From Chlorobiaceae bacterium (GTDB lineage Bacteria > Bacteroidota > Chlorobiia > Chlorobiales > Chlorobiaceae): DNA of 32,596 nucleotides. Within the stretch, counting starts at the first letter, position 1; every line of letters starts with the position of its first letter. Below are positions 10,101-17,312 of the stretch, one piece after another. A model generated the notes under the pieces. It worked only from the letters and a program-made list of their open reading frames with translations. It ran no database searches and was not told where the DNA came from. The stretch is taken from contig JAFGMZ010000156.1 of assembly GCA_016927285.1 (NCBI GenBank), forward strand, positions 1-32,596, written 5' to 3'. The position numbers and the translations under genes are program-made.

Positions 10101-11275
10101 TGCCCCTTTTTATGGACTTCAGAAATCCCAGAATGTCCAGAAACCATGCAAACCACTTCGTAATAAGGGTAAGGACAGGGGGCATAGAAAGAGGATTGGA
10201 GGCCTGTTCTCACTTCCCGTGGTTTATTTCAAGCAACTTCCTTTTCTCAGCCTGAAACTCTTCTTCAGTTAGGATGCCACGCGCCTTAAGATCAGCAAGC
10301 TTTTTCAACTCTGCGTATACATCGACCTGCTTCTCGACACGAACAACAGTGTCTCTCGCTGTTGGCCTGCCTTCAGCGTCATACGCTTCTTGAGTTGATA
10401 CTGCTACCGTCGGATTACTTGCGACCCCTTCTGTTCCAGGGCGCACAAGACGGAACTTAAGATCTACCTGCGGCCACTTAGCAAAACCGGCTCCGATCTC
10501 ATTCACAGACACAACTTCCGCAACCATACCTTTGCTCGCCGCAAATTCGTTAGCCTTCTTGTATGCTTGCGCTCGAAGAGTCCCGACAGGCGTAAAACCA
10601 GTTGTACCTGTCTTTGTAACAGTGTAGACTTCACCAGCGGAAAGCATGATTGGTGAAGTAGTAGAACATCCACTCTGCAAAAGCAGAGTGGTGAGCACTG
10701 CGTTAACTGTAAGCATGACTTTCAACGTCGCAATTAGATTCCAACCAGTTTTTTTCATGTTAGTATGGGGGCTATGTTATGTTTGTTACGCTGAGGAAAT
10801 TTTTTTCAATATACGAATCGCTGTTTTCCGTAGAATATTATTGTGCAATACCGGTATCGAAAAACTCCTTCATAGCCTCACGCTGCTCCCGAAGCAACGC
10901 GTTCATCATCTTTGACTGCTCACGGTATTTCAACCATGTCCCGCCCTTATAAGCGTTTCTCGACGCTGCCGCCTTTCCGCTTTCTGTTACCGGCCCGAAG
11001 CCTTAACATTTGTCAACAATCTCGGATACACCCTTGTCCTGATCTTGCCCCTTTTTTATGGCTTCGGAAAACTCGGGATAGTGCTCTTTTTTATGGACTT
11101 CAGAAATTCCGGATAGCCCGTAATCCTCCCCAAATCCTCCCCATTTCCTTGCCCTTTTTATGGCCTCCAGAAAGTCCAGAATCTTTCCCAAAACCTTAGT
11201 ATTTCCTTAGGTGTTTTTCTGCCCCGAACCTTGCTAAAACCTTGCCCTTTTTATGGCCTCAGAAAACCCGGTGTA
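10101..11275. repeat. cluster of five degenerate direct repeats, TTGCCC(Y)TTTTTATGGMYTCAGAAANYCCRG
   Basis: Copies begin near 10101, 11046, 11082, 11149 and 11242, all sharing ...CYYTTTTTATGG.CTYC.GAAA... on the plus strand. One copy is separate; four lie within about 230 bp. Confidence 0.7.
10210..10758 (-). CDS. putative lipoprotein with C-terminal SHOCT-like domain
   Basis: Lipobox LLQSGC. C-terminus LKKLADLKARGILTEEEFQAEKRKLLE matches the SHOCT pattern. Confidence 0.75.
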   Translation of the reverse strand: MKKTGWNLIATLKVMLTVNAVLTTLLLQSGCSTTSPIMLSAGEVYTVTKTGTTGFTPVGTLRAQAYKKANEFAASKGMVAEVVSVNEIGAGFAKWPQVDLKFRLVRPGTEGVASNPTVAVSTQEAYDAEGRPTARDTVVRVEKQVDVYAELKKLADLKARGILTEEEFQAEKRKLLEINHGK

Positions 11276-11390
11276 GCGCTTCTGAATAACAGGTTTTGAC
11301 AGGTTCGCCCGCTTTTGGATTAGAACTTTTTACAACCACCCTGACAGAGCGACCCTTGCCCTGATCTCGGCCTTACCGTCCGCGCCGGAA

Positions 11391-11441
11391 GTTGAGTTTT
11401 GTTGAGTAGCTCGACCGGCCCAAATCTTAACAAAACTTAAC
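11391..11441. other. 16-bp imperfect inverted repeat / potential hairpin
   Basis: GTTGAGTTTTGTTGAG (11391-11406) and CTTAACAAAACTTAAC (11426-11441). The two mismatches would be G-U pairs in plus-strand RNA; loop of 19 nt. Confidence 0.6.
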
Positions 11442-11599
11442 CATTCCCTTTGTCCGGAGCTATCCGTTTCATGCCTCAATATCATAATCAGAATACCTGC
11501 TTTTACCGACACTAAAAACTATTAAGTCAATCAGTTCTGAATCATCAAAACCCATGTATATATCAATTCTTTGCCGCATTGCTTGCCTCTACTGCAACG

Positions 11600-11824
11600 T
11601 TATCGCAGAAATATCCACACTGCATCAACGAATAGAATATCGCTATAACGCTGACGTATGAGCCTGTTTTGTTGATCGGATGTGCCCGACCACCTACAAG
11701 AGATAATCCCGCCGATCTGCGGAATACCGCCGCGCCGGACACTCTCCCGGATCTCACCCGCCGGAACCTGAAAAAACCCCGCCATAAACGGCTCAGGTTG
11801 AACGATCTCCCGCCGCCTATACAT
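11600..11824 (-). CDS. possible small protein overlapping the end of the DUF6371-like gene
   Basis: 74-aa ORF whose start overlaps the 11817 stop region. Alternative ORF at 11563-11757 competes. Confidence 0.25.
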   Translation of the reverse strand: MYRRREIVQPEPFMAGFFQVPAGEIRESVRRGGIPQIGGIISCRWSGTSDQQNRLIRQRYSDILFVDAVWIFLR

Positions 11825-12722
11825 TGATAGCCTGCTCTCTCAGGATAAAATCAGCAAGGTCAAGGCCTGCGACCCGATCCTCTTCACTTGCCCGCCGTTC
11901 AAGCACATCCGAAACCCTCACGCCCGGCATCTGATCCACTGCAGCCTTCCACTTCTCGAACGCGCCAAGGTCAGGGAACAGTGTTACTTCCCGGCCTCTC
12001 AGAAGGCCCAGTTTCACTACTTTGAGATTGCCTTTTCCGGCTGTCGCAGTCCAGATATATTCCGGCATGAACCCGGCTGCAACTATCGCCGTCTTTTCGC
12101 TCTCCACAACAGCCACCGGCTTCACGGGATCCGCTGCTAACAGATGCTCCCCGAACAGGCACTGCCTCAAGTGATACAGCTCGATCTTCAACGCCTTGTG
12201 AACCCAGGTAACATGATTGAACGGCTCTTTCACTCGCCGGCCTGTCACCGCATCATACAGCATGATCTTTCCACCCCTGATCTTGCCGGTAACGTCCTGC
12301 TGCCAGAATATCGAAGCTCCCGGCCAATGCCTCGACGTGCCGACGTGATAGGCATCGACAAGCCGGAAGGCTATCTCTTCGCCGAATACGCTGCATAGCC
12401 ACAAAGCGAAATTGTTATGCCCGTAACCCGTCAGGCTCCGGCCCGCTGTCTCTGCATCAATGGACGACGGTTCAGGCTCCGGCATCGGCTCCTTTCGTCT
12501 CGCTGCTGCTGTCGGCGGTTTCGTGCCAGTTTGCCGGAAATACTCGCTCGGTCTCAGGTGATAGCCACATGAATCTTCCCTGTCACACCTCCCGACCTCA
12601 TCGGCAACCTGTTCGCCGGTCAAGGTATCGACATACCGGACGAACCTCCGCTGTTGTCGGCAAGCAGGGCAAGCGTACTTTACGCCACCCCGCTCAAGCC
12701 TATACCTGAAATCGCCTGTCAT
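11817..12722 (-). CDS. DUF6371-like zinc-ribbon/Toprim-type replication protein
   Basis: YACPACRQQRRFVRYVDTLTGEQVADEVGRCDREDSCGYHLRPSEYF (zinc-ribbon-like cysteines), then VVESEKTAIVAAGFMPEYIWTATAGKGNLK, the pattern seen in Bacteroidetes/Chlorobi mobile-element DUF6371 proteins. Confidence 0.75.
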   Translation of the reverse strand: MTGDFRYRLERGGVKYACPACRQQRRFVRYVDTLTGEQVADEVGRCDREDSCGYHLRPSEYFRQTGTKPPTAAARRKEPMPEPEPSSIDAETAGRSLTGYGHNNFALWLCSVFGEEIAFRLVDAYHVGTSRHWPGASIFWQQDVTGKIRGGKIMLYDAVTGRRVKEPFNHVTWVHKALKIELYHLRQCLFGEHLLAADPVKPVAVVESEKTAIVAAGFMPEYIWTATAGKGNLKVVKLGLLRGREVTLFPDLGAFEKWKAAVDQMPGVRVSDVLERRASEEDRVAGLDLADFILREQAINV

Positions 12723-12742
12723 TATTACGCTTCTTTTCTTGT

Positions 12743-12785
12743 GGAAAAAAGATGTTTTCAGAATGTCCGAAATGTCGAAATGTCG
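12743..12785 (+). repeat. 43-bp inverted repeat, copy A
   Basis: GGAAAAAAGATGTTTTCAGAATGTCCGAAATGTCGAAATGTCG; the reverse complement is at 14157-14201 with two substitutions and two extra A. Confidence 0.9.
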
Positions 12786-12794
12786 AAAACAGTG

Positions 12795-14300
12795 CTAAAA
12801 CGGAACCGGATCCAAGCGCCTAACACAACCGAACCCCCATCCCGTGCGCTTCACCTTCTCAAGTCCACAGGCCTCCAAGCGCTTCGAGAAATTCTGTTTC
12901 CCTAATGGCCTGTACCCGTCATCAGCGCAAAAGCTCTTATAGCCTTTGTAGAGTTCTCCTAACGTCTCGAAGCCGACACCTGAAGGCTCAAGCGCTTGTT
13001 CATCGACGAACATCTGAACGGAATCACTTTCCCGCTTATACTGGTCAACCGCACACCGTGCGGCATCGCATTCACTGAACCGACCCTGCTGGAGTAATCG
13101 CCGCAGCCCTTCCAGTGCCCAGTTCAAAACTCCCGGTAGTTCCGAAGCAATGATCTTGCCGGCAAGCCCTTTGTCCTGCTCCGCCTCAGGAATCGTAACC
13201 GTGAAGGGGATAATCAGGAACCGCCGAAAATATGCGTTCGTATGTTCGACATCTCTCGGCAGTTCGTTTGCATTAAAAATCAGCTTCGCATAATCTCTCA
13301 TAATGAACGGCTTTTCGTAAGGCAAGCGCCCTTCTACTGGCTCCCCTGAGACAAGCTGTTTAAACAAGCTCGCTTCAAGCTTGCCGTTTATCTCTGAAGC
13401 GTAATTCACAAGCTTGTCAGCTATCATCGCCCGGTAGTAACCGTTCCGGCTGTCGGTCAGGCTCGACAAGCTGTAACTGCTCGCGTTCTCCGCGCCAAGC
13501 AAGGCAAGCAGTATATCGAACCAAACACTCTTGCCGTTTGCGCCGGTGCCGTAAAGTAGCAGCGCCTTTTCAAGCTTCATGCCTCGAACGAACACGTAAC
13601 CCACAAACTCCGCTAAAACCCGCTGCGAATCTGTATCCGGAAGAACCCTCTCAAGGAATGAGCGGAACAAAGGCGCCTCAGCGTTCTCCCTGTACTCGAA
13701 CGGCAAAACATGCGTCAGGAAATCCGCGCTCCGGTGCTCACGCAGCCGGTGCCCATCGGCATCTATTTCAAGTGTGCCGTTCTGCAGGTTGATAAGGGTT
13801 CGCACCGTGCTAACGTCCGGCTGTGTCAGGTGCGCTTCGCTGTGGAACTGCTCAAGCAAGTCCTTCCGAAACTTGTAATCGTCGGCTCGATACCTCGGAA
13901 CGCCCGATCTCAGCGCCGCCGCCCCCAAAAATGCCTTCATATCATCAGGATCGACCCTCCGCCAATGCGCCCCGGTGTACACGTAAACGTTGCCGTTCTT
14001 TTTACAAACTCCCCAACCCTTATGTTTGGCTAAGTGAACTATATTCTTTACCGAGTATATTCGGTGATGAACCGCTCTCACTTCCTCGCCGCCGGCGACC
14101 CTGGCAAAATCGACCGGCTCGATCTCCTCAAGAAGCTGCCCAAGAATCTCACTTGCCGACATTTCGACATTTCGGACATTCGCAAAACATCTTTTTTTTC
14201 CTGATAATTGTGCAGTATTACCCGTTTCGGCACCGCCCTTGCTGCCGTCCAGCTGCTTGTTGGAAAACCCTGCCCTGATCTCATCAATGGTGCTGCTCAT
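12795..14300 (-). CDS. P4/D5-family primase-helicase (SF3 ATPase)
   Basis: LLLYGTGANGKSVWFDILLALLG (Walker A), KLVNYASEINGKLEASLFKQLVSGEPVEGRLPYEKPF, KLIFNANELPRDVEHTNAYFRRFLIIPF (SF3/D5 signature). The alternative start ATGTCGGCAAGT near 14163 is possible. Confidence 0.9.
   Translation of the reverse strand: MSSTIDEIRAGFSNKQLDGSKGGAETGNTAQLSGKKRCFANVRNVEMSASEILGQLLEEIEPVDFARVAGGEEVRAVHHRIYSVKNIVHLAKHKGWGVCKKNGNVYVYTGAHWRRVDPDDMKAFLGAAALRSGVPRYRADDYKFRKDLLEQFHSEAHLTQPDVSTVRTLINLQNGTLEIDADGHRLREHRSADFLTHVLPFEYRENAEAPLFRSFLERVLPDTDSQRVLAEFVGYVFVRGMKLEKALLLYGTGANGKSVWFDILLALLGAENASSYSLSSLTDSRNGYYRAMIADKLVNYASEINGKLEASLFKQLVSGEPVEGRLPYEKPFIMRDYAKLIFNANELPRDVEHTNAYFRRFLIIPFTVTIPEAEQDKGLAGKIIASELPGVLNWALEGLRRLLQQGRFSECDAARCAVDQYKRESDSVQMFVDEQALEPSGVGFETLGELYKGYKSFCADDGYRPLGKQNFSKRLEACGLEKVKRTGWGFGCVRRLDPVPF
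14157..14201 (-). repeat. 45-bp inverted repeat, copy B
   Basis: Minus strand GGAAAAAAAAGATGTTTTGCGAATGTCCGAAATGTCGAAATGTCG; partner of copy A at 12743-12785. Confidence 0.9.
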
Positions 14301-14391
14301 AATACCAGCCTCCTCGCGAAAACACTGGCTCGTGTGAGGACATACCGCAGCCTTAGGATAACCTGGCTGACTGTTCGTTTGATTTGGTATC

Positions 14392-14700
14392 TCATCGCTG
14401 CCCTCCTTGCTCTTTTGTGCATCGAATGCAGCCGTTCCGATCCACGTAGTAGCTGAACCTGAGCTTTGACGGGAAGTCCTTCAGGAGCACATACGCATCA
14501 CTACAGGCGCGCCGGACATTCCGCCTGTAGGCATCAAGATCGAAGGCTTTGAGATTGTCGGAAGGAATTGTATCTTTCTTTTGTGCTCGATCATTCGCCC
14601 GATCTTCACGATTCTGGTTTTGCCCTCTCGGACTCGCCCCCGGAAGGGCACTACTGTTTCCAGTCATTTTGCACCCTCCTTCACGGCTATGTGAGTACAA
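14392..14700 (-). CDS. hypothetical protein
   Basis: 102-aa ORF, co-directional with and overlapping the HTH gene end, consistent with translational coupling. Confidence 0.5.
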   Translation of the reverse strand: MYSHSREGGCKMTGNSSALPGASPRGQNQNREDRANDRAQKKDTIPSDNLKAFDLDAYRRNVRRACSDAYVLLKDFPSKLRFSYYVDRNGCIRCTKEQGGQR

Positions 14701-14963
14701 GCCGCCGCTTCGATCTCTTCAGCCGTAGCCTTGCGTCCCCGAAGCATCCATGCCTCAAGCTCCTCGCGATTGAAATAAATCGCCTTACCTGTCGGTTTGT
14801 AACACGGGATTCCGTTTGTGCTGGTGAGTTTGTAGAGATGAGACAGCGATAACCCTGTGAGAATTGCTGCTTCGCGCATGGTGAGAACAGTCTTGTTTGC
14901 CACAAGTAGTCCCTCGATACGCTCCAAGCGCTCATTCATCTGGTCAAGTTCAGGTAATGCCAT
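14664..14963 (-). CDS. helix-turn-helix / excisionase-like DNA-binding protein
   Basis: VLTMREAAILTGLSLSHLYKLTSTNGIPCYKPTGKAIYFNREELEAWML is the MerR/Xis-type winged HTH pattern. Confidence 0.85.
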   Translation of the reverse strand: MALPELDQMNERLERIEGLLVANKTVLTMREAAILTGLSLSHLYKLTSTNGIPCYKPTGKAIYFNREELEAWMLRGRKATAEEIEAAACTHIAVKEGAK

Positions 14964-14964
14964 T

Positions 14965-15017
14965 TTGCCTGTAAGGTTTGATTAACAAACTCAGTCTTTG
15001 TGACTGATTACAGGCAA
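14965..15017. promoter_or_regulatory. nested palindrome immediately upstream of the HTH gene; candidate operator or cruciform
   Basis: Perfect 10-bp arms TTGCCTGTAA (14965-14974) and TTACAGGCAA (15008-15017), with an inner CAGTC-TTTGT-GACTG hairpin. Confidence 0.6.
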
Positions 15018-15060
15018 CTTCATAAAAGAAATGAAGTGTGAGAATAGACAGGACTTACAT

Positions 15061-15096
15061 GTAAAGGGGTGTAAAGGATGTAAAGGATGTAAAGGA
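15061..15096. repeat. 9-bp tandem repeat GTAAAGGAT (three copies plus one degenerate copy)
   Basis: gtaaaggggtgtaaaggatgtaaaggatgtaaaggat, just downstream of the stop of the 331-aa ORF. Confidence 0.85.
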
Positions 15097-15102
15097 TGAA
15101 CT

Positions 15103-16098
15103 CTATCCGCGATCAGTAATCCGACTAACGATTTCATGAATCATCGGCCCTTTGTCTGGGACACCTTTTTTACCAGTATTCAAACCCCCGGATAAAGTAG
15201 TATTGTTATCTTTGTAGTTACTCCTTGCCTGCCTCAGGTTGCTGAATGTTTCCGGGTTACCATCTGCCGAATAATCACCATTAAAGAAACGCGACCCGAT
15301 AAGACGGTCTGAAGCGCTCTTCTTTTTTACTAAACCGTTTTCTTTCAGAATCTCAAAAAGGTATGCAAGTAGAGTAATTTCATCTCGCCATTCACAAGGT
15401 TCTTCTACCACTCGTCTCGCCTTATCGAACTGTCCTTCGAAGGCTTCAGCACTGGCAATGAACCTCTCCTTTTGCAGCTCAGCTGTAAGCCGATCCAACT
15501 GTTCAGCTGTGCCCATCCACCCGATAAACTTCCGCGCTTGCAGTTCACCCGCCGCCGGTTCTCCGGCCTGCTCTGCTGGATCATCCTGCCCAACTCGCTC
15601 CGAAATCATGGCTTGAAGCTTCTGGAGAACAATAATCTTTCTCAATAAATCATCATCGCCAACCCATTCAGGGCAGCAAAAATCGTAACAAATGCGAGTA
15701 AAGTATGGATTCCCGGAACCATCCCATATGTCTGAAGGCCATTTCCCACCGAGCCGCTTGAAACATGCGGTCAAATATCGGTTCACCATTCCCGTGATAT
15801 ACCCCTGATACTCCTCTGGACTGCTCTGTACCTGATTGAGAATGGCTTCAAGAGACTTCCCCATCCAATCAGCGGGAGCATCCATGTAACACAGTGGTAT
15901 TTGAGGAAAGTTACGACCATCCTTTAAAAGCCCTTGCATATACTCGCCATATTCATCAGGGGCGGTTATCATCCATTGTTGACGGCGGTTGGCCTCCTTC
16001 GACGCCTCAGCAGGCCAATCTATCTCCCTTGCATTGCACAATTCAGCTCTAAGATCTCCCTCCGAAGGAGTCCATTCCGATCTATCAAATTCGCCCAT
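15103..16098 (-). CDS. hypothetical protein between integrase and HTH genes
   Basis: 331-aa ORF on the same strand as the other element genes, with normal protein composition. No family recognised. Confidence 0.65.
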   Translation of the reverse strand: MGEFDRSEWTPSEGDLRAELCNAREIDWPAEASKEANRRQQWMITAPDEYGEYMQGLLKDGRNFPQIPLCYMDAPADWMGKSLEAILNQVQSSPEEYQGYITGMVNRYLTACFKRLGGKWPSDIWDGSGNPYFTRICYDFCCPEWVGDDDLLRKIIVLQKLQAMISERVGQDDPAEQAGEPAAGELQARKFIGWMGTAEQLDRLTAELQKERFIASAEAFEGQFDKARRVVEEPCEWRDEITLLAYLFEILKENGLVKKKSASDRLIGSRFFNGDYSADGNPETFSNLRQARSNYKDNNTTLSGGLNTGKKGVPDKGPMIHEIVSRITDRG

Positions 16099-16111
16099 GT
16101 TCTCGCCCTTG

Positions 16112-17275
16112 TTAAATGTTCAGCCCTGAAAGCTCAGGAATCCGCGCCGTCATCGCTTCCCTTCTTGTCTTGTCCAGAATATCGGCATAGATAGCCGTTA
16201 CCTCTATCTCCCTGTGGCCTAATAGCCGGCTCAGGGTGTAAATGTCCGTCCCGTTCTCAAGCTGCAACACGGCGAAGGTATGGCGGCCGGAATGAAACGT
16301 CAGGTGCTTGGTAATGCCAGCCTTCAGAGCCCATTCACGGAGAACGATGCTGAGGTAAGCTGAATATGCGCTTATAGCAAAGAACACCCGATCATCGGGC
16401 GCGCCAGATTCCCCCATGAGTTCCCGCGCCTGCTTTGATATGTCGAGATACTGCAACCCTTTTGTTTTTTGCTGGTGGAATACTACCCTCCAGCCTTCGC
16501 CCTGCCGCTGCACCTCGCCCCATGTCAACTTATGGCAATCAGAGAAGCGTAGCCCGGTAAGGCACGAGAACAGGAACATCCGCTTCAGCGTAGGGTTCCG
16601 GCATTCAGCCTTTGCTATTGCCTGAAGTTCGTCGAAGGTCAGGTATTCCCGCTTGTGTGAAATGATCTTTGGGCGCGCCACACCCTTCGCAGGGTCAACG
16701 GAAAGAATCCCGTCCTTTATCGCCTTATTCAAGCAAGCCTTGAACTTCCCGTAATAAGCGCCCTGAGACGCTGAAGAGAGCCCTTTCCCCGTTCTCGTTG
16801 TCGCCTCATCCCGGAGATAGTCCTTGAACCCTTCGCAAAACGCCTTATCGATCTCCCGGAAGGTGATTCTCGAAGAGTACAGCTTCTCGACAAAACCGGT
16901 GAGGTGTTTCAGCGTGCTTGTCCAGTTTCCCGGATCGTCAGGAGTAGCCTTCTTCTCCGCTTCAGCCTTGAAATAAGTGAGAAACAAGGCCTTGTCCTTT
17001 ACTCCTGCATCAAAACCATATTGACCGTTCTTGATCTCAAGTTCCCGCTTTGCCTTGATCGACTTGGCAAGCTCAAGTATATTCTTGTTATGCTCTTTTT
17101 CCGCCGCTGTTCTCGGCTTGTCGTCAAGATACAGGTTCAGGTATTCGTAATCCCTGAGAACCTTCGCTTTCCCGTCAGGCTGTGTAACCGCGCCCTTGTA
17201 AAACTCAAGATACAGGCTTATGCGCCCGCTCTTACCCTGCTTCCGCTTCCGCAAGTGTACGGATGAAACGTCCAT
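16112..17275 (-). CDS. int: tyrosine recombinase / integrase
   Basis: FLFSCLTGLRFSDCHKLTW (catalytic R), HLTFHSGRHTFAVLQLENGTDIYTLSRLLGHREIEVTAIYADI (HxxR, H, Y), plus a Bacteroidetes-type N-terminal arm-binding region MDVSSVHLRKRKQGKSGRISLYLEF. A TTG start at 17311 is also possible. Confidence 0.93.
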   Translation of the reverse strand: MDVSSVHLRKRKQGKSGRISLYLEFYKGAVTQPDGKAKVLRDYEYLNLYLDDKPRTAAEKEHNKNILELAKSIKAKRELEIKNGQYGFDAGVKDKALFLTYFKAEAEKKATPDDPGNWTSTLKHLTGFVEKLYSSRITFREIDKAFCEGFKDYLRDEATTRTGKGLSSASQGAYYGKFKACLNKAIKDGILSVDPAKGVARPKIISHKREYLTFDELQAIAKAECRNPTLKRMFLFSCLTGLRFSDCHKLTWGEVQRQGEGWRVVFHQQKTKGLQYLDISKQARELMGESGAPDDRVFFAISAYSAYLSIVLREWALKAGITKHLTFHSGRHTFAVLQLENGTDIYTLSRLLGHREIEVTAIYADILDKTRREAMTARIPELSGLNI

Positions 17276-17312
17276 GCTCTTTCCCTGTTTGACCTTATGG
17301 AACAGCAACAAA

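Noticed and set aside
11003-11191. 62-aa minus-strand ORF covering three repeat copies
   Set aside because: Short, made largely of the degenerate repeat, and excludes two copies; treated as repeat DNA rather than a gene.
10101-11275. CRISPR array
   Set aside because: Repeats are degenerate and irregularly spaced, with no uniform unique spacers and no cas genes nearby.
12654-12905. 83-aa plus-strand ORF sharing KRCFxNVRNVEMS with the primase N-terminus
   Set aside because: The peptide match is explained by the inverted DNA repeat (copy A); the ORF is antisense to the primase 3' end and the DUF6371-like gene start.
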